Shown here: piece after piece, positions 26,610-37,167 of the stretch
Numbering within the stretch: position 1 is the stretch's first letter
How the letters are laid out: each line of letters opens with the position of its first letter
Assembly (NCBI GenBank): GCA_018389105.1
Contig: JACATO010001085.1
Location: forward strand, 62,001-126,000
Length of the DNA stretch: 64,000 nucleotides
From: Nautilus pompilius
Lineage: Eukaryota > Mollusca > Cephalopoda > Nautilida > Nautilidae
Reading direction: 5' to 3'
The notes under the pieces: model-generated
The model's input: only the letters and a program-made list of their open reading frames with translations
What the model was told of the DNA's origin: nothing
The model's database searches: none
Made by a program: the position numbers and the translations under genes

Positions 26610-28020
26610 ATTAATTTATTGTTGTACATGCAAATATATATCTTTTGCTCAAAGTAAAACTATTATGGGTTGTAAACTACTTTGTGCATTTATTCTGATC
26701 GAAAACTTGCGACATTTTAAAAAAAATGTTTAATGGAGAATTTGACAAATTGCAAATCTCTGTATATGAATATATTTGTTGGAGTTTTCAAGAATGTTAT
26801 CTACATTGTACTGTCTATTATTTCAAAAAAAATACATTTTCATTTTAAAATTTCAGCACATTTCTTTGTTTGTTGATACTTAAATTAGTACTGTACTTTT
26901 GAGGATGAAAATACAAGGTTTTCAAGAAACAGGTATGGATGACAATTTTCCATACTCAATACTGACTTTTTCCTAAATCTTCAAGATCCTTTGCTTGAAA
27001 CTTTCTATGAACTTTTAAATTGAATAAAGGGAAATAATATTATTACACTTTCTTAAACACTAAAAATTAATATCTCAAATTACCAAAAAAATGCATCTAG
27101 ACTTTTGGATATACTACATATTTCTTGGCATTTTATAGATTAAAAATTGGAAAATTAATGAAATTTAACTAGTGAACACTGACTGCTGAGATCTCAGTAG
27201 TGCGCTACAAGTCTCTCGACTGGCCAGTCAAGAGTTACACACTTAGGCTAAGGTACTTCTACACTAATTTAAAAAAAAAAATGCATTTTGAAAATGCAGT
27301 ATTGAGAGAAAAAAAAGGCTATAATGATAGATATTTGAAATTAAACTAAAAAGACATTTTTGGATCAAATATTAACTACAACAAAAAATATTTCCTATTT
27401 CTGACTACAAATGAAGTTTTTTTTTTACAAAATTTTTATTTTAGTTCCAAATGCATTTTTTTTTTTAATTTGAATTGTCAAAAAAAGTTGAAGATATATA
27501 TATATATATGAGCTTGAATGTTTATTAATATTCATGTCGTTTTGTCGTATTATTTCAATAAATTCATAATTCTGAGAAAGTGATGCATCGCTATTCCATA
27601 CCTGGGCAGTTTCAATTATCAAAAAGAAATTGAATGTAAAATAGAATTAATAATATTATTACTAGTCTTATAATGTTCTGTGATGACTGAACAAAATTTT
27701 GATTAAAAGAAAATTAGAGATGATTTATTATATCAACCTGAAAAGAGTATGCGTTCTGAATCAGGTATAAAAAGTATACAATAAAAATGTTATTTTCTAT
27801 TGCTCAAGCAAAACAAGTTTGCTAGATGTAGTTATTTCCCTTTATTTATTCAATTGTTATTTTCATACCGTTGTCATAATTGTATATACTCTTTTGGATA
27901 ATTATATCCAGGAATTTATCTATACTTTATTGTTTGTTTGTTTTTTTTCGAAAAGCGGAAAATATTCTTCAATCTTGCACTGTGAAGGCAAATAATATTT
28001 TATCCGCCAGATGGATACAA
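26610..28020. other. 3' flank of gene B and spacer
   Basis: Probable 3' UTR, with an AATAAA candidate at 27023-27028. Two short perfect palindromes (CTGAGATCTCAG and GACTGGCCAGTC) lie near 27186-27231. A TA tract lies near 27497. I see no gene. Confidence 0.4.
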
Positions 28021-28026
28021 ACTCGA

Positions 28027-28035
28027 GCATGCGCA
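28027..28035. promoter_or_regulatory. NRF1-like site upstream of gene C
   Basis: GCATGCGCA lies 62 bp upstream of the gene C start codon. The core CATGCGCA also occurs upstream of gene D, supporting a promoter shared by duplication or a common regulator. Confidence 0.4.
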
Positions 28036-28096
28036 CTCGAACTTCAGTTTCTTTGAGCGTGTGCGTTCTGGTCCACAATCCAATAAACTTCTCATT

Positions 28097-29207
28097 ATGG
28101 ACATACCTTCCGAGTTTGAACATCTCTCTCGATGTAGTGAGCGGGCGTTAGGGTCGCCATCGCAAGTGAATAGCATAGATGTGTCATTTATAAAGCAGGA
28201 GTATAATCCAGAAGCAATATGTGTCGCTCCTGCTTACCCGTGGGGAACCGGTTCTGAGGAGGGCGAGAAAGATCGAGACTTTCGTGGCGAGGATAAAGAT
28301 TTACCAAAGAAGAAAAAAACAGCAGATCTTTCAGATTTCTTTCATGTATGCGAGATATGCGGACGAAATATCACCTTTAAACACGAATACCTTCGTCATA
28401 TGCGCATGTGTGCAGAAAATAAAAAAATGAAAGACTTTGTCGATGCGAACAGTTTGAAATGTCTCATGTGTGAGAAAATCTTTTCTAGTTTTCAAACTCT
28501 TCGAAAACACGCGTTCAGACATCTGGGTTTGGTCCGGTTTAAATGCAAACTCTGCGATCACAGGGCTTATCATCGATCGGAAGTAAAACAGCATATTTTG
28601 ATTCATAAGATCGACATTTCAAATTGCCAGGCCTATATAGAAGATTTGCCAGCGGCGGAACATTTGTCTCCCAGTGGTGCTAATGGTGGCGAAAACAATT
28701 TATTGGTAACGTTTCCGCCAGGGGATTGCTTGAATGATGCGGTGGCGAAGAAGTACATTAACTTACAAACTGTGTGGGTTGCCAAAGCGCCTGGGAAGCC
28801 GTCTGAAGTTGTGAAATCGTGTCAACAATACATAGACCCCAGTGATAGATTCACCCAAGTTTCAGCAGAACCGAAAAAACGAGCAGATTCAGTGTGATTT
28901 GTGTCAAACATTCGTGTTTAAACGTCATCTCCAGTGTCATGTCAGGCGGTGTAAAGACAAGAGGAAGCTGGAGGAAATCACGGACATGAACAGCTTGCTC
29001 TGTTTGTTGTGCGAGAAGAAGTTTTCCTCTCGTCAACAGTTGAAAAGACACGCGGCAAAACACCAAGGAGTGGCTCGCTTTAAATGTAAGATTTGTGATT
29101 TTGCTGGCTACTATCATTCGCAAGTGAAGCAGCATCTTACTGTTCACAAAACCTGTGAATTTACAAACTGTAATTCATACATTATAGATTTGGATCCAGC
29201 TACTTAG
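28097..29207 (+). CDS. Gene C: intronless two-cassette zinc-finger protein (one frame break)
   Basis: Probable nuclear regulator of the same family as genes B and D. From ATG 28097 the N-terminus carries SIDVSFIKQEY (residues 26-36), with a SUMO-type IKQE. An acidic/basic stretch follows. Cassette 1 spans residues 85-184 and ends CQAYIEDL. The tag LQTVWVAKAPGKPSEVVKSC is residues 223-242. The frame then shifts, and cassette 2 (28893-29192) continues in another frame, ending CNSYIIDLDPAT at TAG 29205. Removing one A from the A6 run at 28874-28879 joins the frames exactly before QIQCDLC. In cassette 2 the first finger has C-x2-C-x11-H, one residue shorter than usual, as in gene D. AATAAA is at 29307-29312. 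It is probably a functional gene with a homopolymer error; a real frameshift allele is the alternative. Confidence 0.8.
28349..28648 (+). other. Zinc-finger cassette 1 of gene C
   Basis: Opens with CEICGRNITF, has linker NKKMKDFVDANSL, then two C2H2 fingers joined by HLGLVRFKC. The tail is SNCQAYIEDL. All twelve zinc ligands are present. Confidence 0.8.
28893..29192 (+). other. Zinc-finger cassette 2 of gene C
   Basis: Opens with CDLCQTFVFKRHLQCH, with one residue fewer between Cys 2 and His 1 than in the other cassettes. The tail is TNCNSYIIDL. It lies in a different frame from cassette 1. Confidence 0.8.
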
Positions 29208-30563
29208 TATTCTTGAGAAAACACAAAGACAGATTCCAGACCAGTTGGTATTGGTGAGAAGCGGCTTCTCATCACGACCATCGACCCACGGATTCTGCAT
29301 TTGTTCAATAAATAATTACTACACACGTTTAAATTAAAAATATTGCTATAAGACAAAGTTATTAAATTTTTAGAAATTTTTCATTAATTTTAAGTAAAGT
29401 GTAGATACAGTAAGTGATGTAAGCATCCTTATTCCCCAAAAGTTGCCAACCGTAGTCATAGCAAAACTACAGTTCACATGGTCCTGAAATTCTATAGTAG
29501 TCATAAAATGCGTCCCTAAATTCAAGCTGACTGTCTTGACAGTTTTTAGCTGATGCAGTTGCCGAATGTGGATAAATATTTTAAGATATTAAAATTAATT
29601 TAAATTACAACTAGATTTTTAGGGAACTTCTACTTACTGAAATTAGTGGAACACTGCCAAGTATTAAAATTTTTATATTTAAAACAACTTAATTGCTGAT
29701 TTTAAAAATTGATTTTGATATTCATTTATTTGGTTTAATCTTTTTTGTTTTTAATTATATATTTGTTTAGTTTTAAACTAAATAAATGTCTTACATGAGA
29801 GTTTTCATTTTGAACAATCAACAACAGATAATAAAGATTATAATCGTTATCGTTGCTAAGAGCCATGCTGCAATTTACAAATTCTTTTGATTGTGAAAGT
29901 GTGGGACACATCTTATTAACTTGTCACAAGAAATTAGCAAATGTAAAGACTGAAGATCTGGAATTCAGCTAGAGGCAGGTTCATTGCATGATATCAAGAG
30001 AAATTCCTGAACTAACCATCTAGTTTCTATAGGTAATACACAACAACAATAACTTTCTGCTCTCATCTATATCCTAAGCATCATCAACTGACAGAAAATG
30101 AAGGCATTTCTTAATATGAACAGTTTTCTGGTGTCTGATGTATGAAAGGTCTTTTTCTCTTAGTTGTTAGTATTTGCTTTTTATCAGCTGGTTCTACATT
30201 TTGGAACTAGGATTCACTTATTCAGTATTATTGAGATATTTTATAAAGAATTTACAGAATTATGAACTAAATTTAGAAAATTTTTTTTCAAAAGTAATTT
30301 TACTGTGATAATGGTTGAAAATTATAAAAATTATTGACTTCAAAAGGTTGAACTTCACAAAGATCCTACCACAGTCATTATGTATTTTTATGACAGAATT
30401 ATCTGATAAATTAATTTATTTCGGGTTTTTTAAAAATGTTTTAGTGAATTGACTCATTCTGATTTGAATTATTTGTTGATATATCTTTTTATTACTTTTC
30501 TCTCATCTCTCTCTCTTTAATTTTTAAAACATAAATTGTAAATGACTTGACCAGATATGTGTA
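29208..30563. other. 3' flank of gene C and spacer
   Basis: A polyadenylation signal lies at 29307-29312, then AT-rich sequence. I see nothing else that I can name. Confidence 0.45.
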
Positions 30564-30962
30564 CAGGGTGTCCCAAAATGAATATACCAAAAAGAAATTC
30601 AAATAACTTTACTATATATGAAGATACAGAAATGTTTTTCATATGAATACATGCACTAGCAAACCAAGGGACATTGAAGAACTTAAGCAGCATATTGTTG
30701 ATGCAGTGTTATCTATCCCCCACAGCTGTGCTGGAAAATGCTTTTTGTGAATTTGAGTGCCGCATTCGATTGATCATAGTGAATGATGGACAACATGTAG
30801 AAGTTTATTAATAACTCAAGAATATCTAAGTAATACCATGATGAATTAGAGTAAACTAAAACTTATACATCTAATGCTTGTATTCTTGTCAAAATCAGTT
30901 CGTTAACTCAATTACCAGTAAAGTTATTTGAATTTCTTTTTGGCATATTTTGGGACACCCTG
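30564..30962 (+). mobile_element. Mariner-type MITE, 399 bp, retaining a transposase C-terminal fragment
   Basis: Nearly perfect inverted repeats of about 46 bp (starting CAGGGTGTCCCAAAATGAAT) lie between TA dinucleotides. The interior reads RDIEELKQHIVDAVLSIP near 30664-30720, then AVLENAFCEFECRIRL and NDGQHVE near 30727-30800 after a frame change. That is the C-terminal helix and final 'G-H-E' of mariner-like transposases. It is therefore an internal-deletion derivative of a longer element. Confidence 0.82.
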
Positions 30963-32480
30963 TATGTTCTGTAACGTTCTCCTGCCCAATGCAGTGGGTT
31001 TTAACAGTCACAGTGAATTTTGAGATTGATCATCAATTATCTCTAGGCACTATCACAGGAATTTATACAGCACTAATCCAGACTGGATGTAAAACAAATT
31101 TTTAAAAGAAAAATAAGAAGTAAACGCGATAGAATGTTAGTTTGATGGGTGTTCTTGTGTCTAATAAACTAAATGGTTGTAAAAGATAGATGAAAAATGA
31201 CAGCATTAGAACACCTCAAGAAAACATGATACAATAGACTGTATATAGAAACAATCTGTGCATCATAACAATAAAATAAATAAATTTTCAATGCTCACAG
31301 CAGAAACTTTGTGGAAATGATGTCAGTAATGCTAAAATATCAAGAAAGAAAATACCTTGGATATAAAGGGAGATAACTTGATAGAATGACAATCCAAAGC
31401 GTGTGCCCTGTAAAAAATGTATATACTCACAAATGTCGTTTTTTTTTTTAATGTTTAAATAGTACTGTTGTTACATGAAACCACAAAAAAATTTTGGTAT
31501 TCACACACATTTTGCTACATTATCAATGCTGGGCCACTCCTTGATTCTAACACTCAGATCTTTTTTTTTATAAACATTCTCCACTTTTTTCAACCTGATT
31601 GAGAATACTAAAATACTTCCCACAAATCAGTCAGCAAAAGTCAACCAGCTTATATAAAAGCCTCAAAGTTTTCAAACATTTTAAAATAAATTAACAGTGC
31701 TACATTTATTAAGAATTTTACAAGGAAGACTATTCCATGCATTTGCTATTATACTCTTGTACTTTGGAAGCCTGATGACAAAAAGCATTTACCTGTCTTC
31801 CTTACTTTTAAAAGATTAAAGATATTTTAGCTGTTTGATGACAGTTGTTCAAGTCTGATATAAGAAAAAGCAGTTATATATTAGTTGTTGTATATCTCCA
31901 ATGTTATTAGGAAAATTTTGAAGTAGTATTTTTAAAAATAACAGCAAATTTTACCATTCCTGAACAAAATAGGAAATTCTAGTTCCATGCTTGGTTGGTA
32001 TTATCTATGAGGAGAAATGATCATGGTCCAATAGTGTTCTTATTTTTTTAAATCTCCAGTATTTTAAGGAGAAAAAATGTTCAAATTCCTGGAACAATCT
32101 CTACAAAGAAAGCAGCAGCAATGGTTTGCCGTTTCACACAATCTAGAGTGAATTTCAATGGTTTAATGGTCCATTGTAATGCTTGATTTCTGTCATCTGT
32201 TTTCCTAATTCAGATTATTTTTTGGAATTCTATAATAATAAAATTTTTAAAATTTTATTCTATTTTTGCATCATGTCGAAAATAATTCGTATGGGTGAAT
32301 TAATAGAAGTTAAACAAATAGAAAACGAACAGTTTGAATATTTCTCTTTTTTTTTGCATTAGTTGATTGTACCTGTAGTACAAAGGGTCGGTCAAATATA
32401 AAGGTATATGGATACATGAACCAGATTTTAAAAAAATTTTTAACGCATTTTGGGTACAAGTGGCTCACTATAAGTAGTAA
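30963..32480. other. AT-rich spacer
   Basis: I see no supported gene, RNA or transposon. Poly(T) runs lie near 31440-31449 and 31561-31569. Confidence 0.45.
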
Positions 32481-32950
32481 GCTTCCTTGCGCCACTGAGT
32501 TAACCGTAATAAACCTTATTACGGTGATTATAGTGGAGATCTGGAGTTGGGAGGGAGCTGTCTGATGTAATGGTATCGGACCGCTGACTGGCAGGGACGT
32601 GATCTGGAAGGGCGCGTGGGATCTGCCCGCCCCGAGCGAATCGCCAGACGCCGCCTGTTTGGTTGTAGTGGAGCCCCGACCTCAACCCCTGACTACTACT
32701 GGCCCGTCATTATTACCTACCACATAGCCATCGTGTACTGTAAGTAGTACTTCTGAGTTCTGTACCGCTTGGTTTACCCCGGATTCCGCATTTTAACCAC
32801 AGTGGTGGGCTCTCAGCAATAATCGTAACTGGAATGGGGGTACTGGGCGCCCCACCCCGACTCTAACCCCCGCTTACTTAGGCCTACCTCAAAGCCTTCA
32901 CTTATAGCAGGTCGTGTTTACAGCCTCGTTTTGAAAAAGGAAATCCGATT
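32481..32950. other. GC-rich block of unknown nature upstream of gene D
   Basis: Base composition jumps relative to the flanks, and CpGs are frequent. A minus-strand frame at 32500-32685 (61 codons) has no recognised domain. It could be a repeat insertion or a CpG-rich distal promoter of gene D. I found no clear tRNA-type box A/box B pair. Confidence 0.35.
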
Positions 32951-33005
32951 GCGTAAGATTTAATAAGGAACTTATCTAACAACGGATTCGGCCAGCAGCT
33001 TTTTT

Positions 33006-33061
33006 CCGGAAGTTAATATTTTTAGAATCTAATGACGTCAAAAGAATGACGGTCATGCGCA
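33006..33061 (+). promoter_or_regulatory. Core-promoter motif cluster of gene D (ETS, CRE, NRF1-like)
   Basis: CCGGAAGT (33006-33013, ETS type), the perfect CRE palindrome TGACGTCA (33033-33040) and CATGCGCA (33054-33061, NRF1-like) lie 70-125 bp before the start codon at 33132. Such clusters mark broadly active TATA-less promoters. Activity here is inferred. Confidence 0.5.
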
Positions 33062-33131
33062 CTAGTGTATCATTTGTTTAATATTTCCGCTTTAATGATT
33101 TGAGACCTTTTGGTCTGGTGAATTCAAAACC

Positions 33132-34330
33132 ATGCAGACCTGTTCCGTTTCTCGCGGTGAGCCATATGCCAGAAGTGGCGAAGACAAAGCCCTGCTATTA
33201 CAGGAGAGCAGCATCGACGTGTCGTTTATTAAGAAAGAATTTCACTCCGAATCAGACTCTCCAAACAGTGTCAGCGGCGGGCGAACAAAGGAAAGCAGGC
33301 GATGAGCTGTCGTCGATGTCTGGTCGCCAGATGACATCAAAGGATGCCGCAGAGAAGAGCCAGGTGGTGCATTCGGACTTCTTCCATACGTGCGAGTTCT
33401 GCGGTCGGAATTTTACCTTCAGGCACAGCTACAATCGCCACATCATTTTCTGTTCCGACAACGACAAGCTAAAGGACATCGTGGACATGAGTGTTTTGAA
33501 GTGCATGCTGTGTGAAAAGTCATTCTGCAAAGTGGCTTACCTCCGAGTACACGCCTCGAAGCATGTGGGCTTGTTTCACTACAAGTGCAAACTCTGTGAC
33601 ACAACCACCTACGTTCGATCGAGCATGACTCGGCACCTTCTGAGGTCGCACAAAATCGATACTTCCGATTGCGACTCCTATATGGAACATTACTCTTATC
33701 CTACTTACAAACAGGTAGCAGCCACCAGTGACGAGGAGAAATCTTTAGCTTTTCTGTCGGAAGAGGACTGCCACGAATGCGCCAATTGCTAAAAAACCCT
33801 GCACCAATTTACAGACTCTCTGGGTCACCAAGTCCCCAGGAAAGCCTTCCGAGGTGGTGAAATCTTGCCGCCAGTCCATAGATCCGAGCGTCAAGGCAGA
33901 GGAAGATATAGCGGAGATGAAACCTAAAGATTTCGAGTTTAACGCGAAGAAGTTTCAGTGCGAGATATGTCAGACATTCATTTTAAAGCATCATTTTAAA
34001 CGGCATGTCAGACTGTGTAAAGACAACGAGAAAATTAAAAAAATCGTCGACATGAACAATTTGTACTGCCTGATGTGTAAGAAAACCTTTTATAATAGTC
34101 ATCATTTGAAGAGGCATGCGGCGAAACACTGGGGCTTGGACCGCTTCACGTGCAAAATCTGCGGCTATGGGGCGTATTACCGGTCCGACGTGAAATCTCA
34201 CCTGCCTGTACATAAGAACATTGCCTGTTCGGACTGCGAAACTTACATTGTAGAACTCGAAATATCAACGTCGAAAAATTCTCCAGACTTCTTTAAAAAG
34301 ATTAAAAAAACAAATATTTCAGTTTTTTAA
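33132..34330 (+). CDS. Gene D: intronless two-cassette zinc-finger protein, paralogue of gene C (two frame breaks)
   Basis: Probable nuclear regulator. ATG 33132 has an in-frame TGA upstream at 33096. The first frame gives SSIDVSFIKKEFHSE, matching the gene C N-terminus and its SUMO-type motif. A one-base excess in the GGG near 33290 moves the frame into the first cassette (33391-33699, starting CEFCGRNFTF). A second one-base excess near 33788 (AATTGC) precedes AKKPCTNLQTLW, which matches AKKYINLQTVW in gene C. The tag LQTLWVTKSPGKPSEVVKSC (33809-33868) and cassette 2 (33959-34258, tail CETYIVEL) follow, ending at TAA 34328. The cassette 2 first finger has the same one-residue deletion as in gene C, so C and D arose by duplicating a two-cassette gene. 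It is either functional with consensus errors or recently disabled. Confidence 0.75.
33391..33699 (+). other. Zinc-finger cassette 1 of gene D
   Basis: Opens with CEFCGRNFTF, has linker NDKLKDIVDMSVL, and joins fingers 2-3 with HVGLFHYKC. The last finger has H-x4-H instead of H-x3-H. The tail is SDCDSYMEHY. Confidence 0.8.
33959..34258 (+). other. Zinc-finger cassette 2 of gene D
   Basis: Opens with CEICQTFILKHHFKRH (C-x2-C-x11-H), has linker NEKIKKIVDMNNL, then two C2H2 fingers joined by HWGLDRFTC. The tail is SDCETYIVEL. Confidence 0.8.
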
Positions 34331-36773
34331 AATTAATTAGCTTGTTTAAATTAAAATTAGTAAAATGAACTAACCTGCTACGAATTTCATCAATGAAAAT
34401 ATTTGTACAGTTTTGCATTTGTTTCTTCTTTGAGTGATTGCTGGCTGGTGAAGATCTGAAAGCGTGACCAAAGTCTGTAGTACCATTATAAAAGGAAAAA
34501 AAAACACCTGGATTGCGCTAATAATGTTAGTAGTCAAAATTATTTTAAAGGTTTATATATATAGGGTGTCACTATTAGACAGATGGCTTTATTTTATGTT
34601 GTTGCTGAAAGGGAAAATCACACTTTATCTGCCATCACGTAAATTTAAATCTTATCTGCTAGATTTTAAATAAGTTCTGAAGTCCTTTCAACCTGAATTA
34701 TCAATAATTTTTTTTTTTAGATGCGGTTCCTAAGCGATAACTTGGCACGATTTCGTGGTAGATAGATTTCCGTTCTAGTTTTCACAACAGTTGTTTCCCC
34801 TTGAATTGTATGCTCGAAAATGTGATGCCTGAATGAATGAATGCAGCTACCAAAGTATGTGATGCGGATTCATCAGTGTAGAGGACGAATTTGTGACACA
34901 AGCTCTCTGTAAACCCAAGATTTCTTTGAAGTGCATTCTTAAAATTATCTTTGTAGGCTACCATTCAAAACTTTTGACAAACTATTCCAGAGATTATTCA
35001 TAGCATTGTTTTATCTGGACTTTGTGTCTGACACTATTGAGTGAACTTTTTATAAAATCGAGTATAATGTGTCCAAATTTTATAGATTTTCTTTCTTGTA
35101 ATGGGTGGGGAATGGTTTTAGTATCAATCCTAACCTAATCTACATAAGTTTAGTGTCTGTGGCTTTACATTGTAGTATAAAGTTCAAATAGTGACTACAG
35201 TGAATTTAAATCATATCCAACTCATTTCAGGCTGTCATGTAAACAATAAAATATGAAAGGCTACCTGCATTGGTCTATTTTGGTAGCTTTTTAAAAAATT
35301 TTGATATTTTTTTTATGAATGGAAGCAAGAAAATGAGTTGGTTGTTGGTTGTACGACAACACGTGATGGTATTTACCTTGTCAGTGTGTGGCAGTATCTT
35401 AGACATGGATGACAGTTTGAAATGGTGCTGAAAAAATGAAAGTACTGGCTGGTGTGACTGGATTTATGAGTTTTGAAAGATGAGGTGTACTTGCCAACAT
35501 GCGGAAACGAACAAACAATTAATTACCCAGGCAACAAAAGTGTCTGAGTAGATGTGTGCTAATATCTTTGGCTTCCATTACCTACTTGAATGGTTTTATT
35601 TCTGCTAATGTTTCTGTAAACTATTTCCTGTTATTGACTTCAGGATATTCCTGATAAGAACTGTTTGGTCGCAAAGCTAATTAATTAATTAACCTTTGTG
35701 ATGTTTGAAACCATGTCTCTCCAAAATGTAGTTTAAGGACTATTTCGCATTCTTCCAAAAAACTAACATAGTGTAGGGACTACCTAAGTCACAAATTCAG
35801 GGTTAATTAGCTTTGTAATCAAATCTTTATCAGAAAAAGGTATTCAAACCAGTTATCCAGTATATTTAATGAATAACTCATTGTGTATCATTGAAAAACA
35901 ACAACAATCACATTTCCATTGCTGGATGAAATCTGGTTCCAAGCTAGTTTCCAGTTAGCTGAGTAGCTGTGGTATTTTGTGCAGTACTGTGTTACAAAAA
36001 ACAGCATACTCAGATGTTTGAAGTCATATACACTAAGAGCCCCAAAACAAGACAAACTTCTCTACCTGTTCCCTGTTTTTAAATATTTAAATGTTTCATT
36101 TGAATGTAATCTTCAAAATCCAAAGGCTAGGAAGTTTGTTTTTTGCTAATTGTATAGAATAACTAAGCCCCTAAAGACTTTTGCATATAATTGCAAGCTT
36201 TATCTTGCAAGTGAGAACAGGTTTTATCTGGTTCTACTCAGTAAACTTGTTGGAAGCCTAGTATAAGAAAGAAAAAACTTTTACCATTTGATGCACAATA
36301 ATGGGACAGTTTTTTTTTAGAATTTTAAATGGGGAATTTTGAAAATGTGAAGTATAGTTAAAAAAATAACAGTAAACTTTCTCAATGAAAAACAGACTGA
36401 AAATAGAATAATGGCAGGTACTCTCTCTCATATATATAACATTCTTTGTACAGATGCAAATCCTGATAATCAAGTTTGATTTGATCCTTTCCCTGGACTG
36501 GAATTTCAGCTTACAATAACTTTATAAACCTGCTTGCGTATATGTAAGTTGTTTTCATTTTTAGATATTTTACATGTATTTTGAGAGATAATAAAAACAA
36601 ACCAGTCATCATCCATCATTAAATGTCTGATCTATCTCCCCGATTTCAATCAATTTTCACTGGCGAACTCTACTTATACACACGTTTCAACTATTTTTTT
36701 TTTAAATTTAGCAAATAAGGACCATTCATCACAGTTATTTTTCACAAAAAATTGTTTCAAAACTTTCGATGCA
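34331..36773. other. Spacer with a possible transposase remnant
   Basis: Mostly AT-rich and featureless. A minus-strand frame at 34782-34964 reads FVLYTDESASHTLV, which faintly resembles the first catalytic strand of a DDE transposase. I see no partner motifs. An AGGGTGTC end next to TA at 34563 has no matching inverted end nearby. Confidence 0.3.
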
Positions 36774-37167
36774 TTAGTAGCATTTTCCGATGTAACCAAC
36801 TCCATGGATTCCTCGCCAGGGCACTTTCTGTGATTCCAACTTTACCAAGGTTTGGCACTGGACGACCGTGTGTTTTATTACATTGTGAGCTCTCTTGAAT
36901 GCGATGTCGTACTGTTTTTCCCCCCCCACTGATCCAGCCATCCTTTGGTGGCTTTCCATATCAAGCGAGAAGTTCTCGGTCTTGGCTTTCAGAATGTCGC
37001 CGTCGATGGGAACCATCGGAATGAAATTATCGTCGACTTCTGCTCCAACTCTTGTTCTTTTTCGATTCGTGTTGGTCGTCGCAGATCGTCTTCAGGACGA
37101 TCTGATCTTTACAAACTTTACTGGCGGCCACGAAAACGAATTTTAACATCTCTATCTTTCGCTGCAT
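36774..37167 (-). CDS. Small intronless gene of unknown function (about 130 aa, one frame break)
   Basis: I do not recognise this protein. On the minus strand ATG 37167 is preceded in frame by a TGA at 37197. The first part reads MLKFVFVAASKVCKDQIVLK and stays open to near 37062. The second part (VDDNFIPMVPIDGD through VPWRGIHGVGYIGKCY) is in another frame and ends at TAA 36774. Removing one base from the run of five (T5 on plus, 37058-37062) joins the two into about 130 codons. Base composition is CpG-rich, unlike the flanks. It is mixed hydrophilic with no signal peptide or membrane segment that I can see. Its 5' end faces the ACADM start 727 bp away, suggesting a shared divergent promoter. 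It could instead be a retrocopy. Confidence 0.5.

Noticed and set aside
27180-27240. Palindromes suggesting a tRNA or structured RNA
   Set aside because: They do not form a cloverleaf with the expected arm lengths and lack convincing box A and box B.
34563-34964. A mariner-like end (AGGGTGTCAC) and a DDE-like minus frame as one element
   Set aside because: No matching inverted end and no second transposase motif found, so an element cannot be defined.
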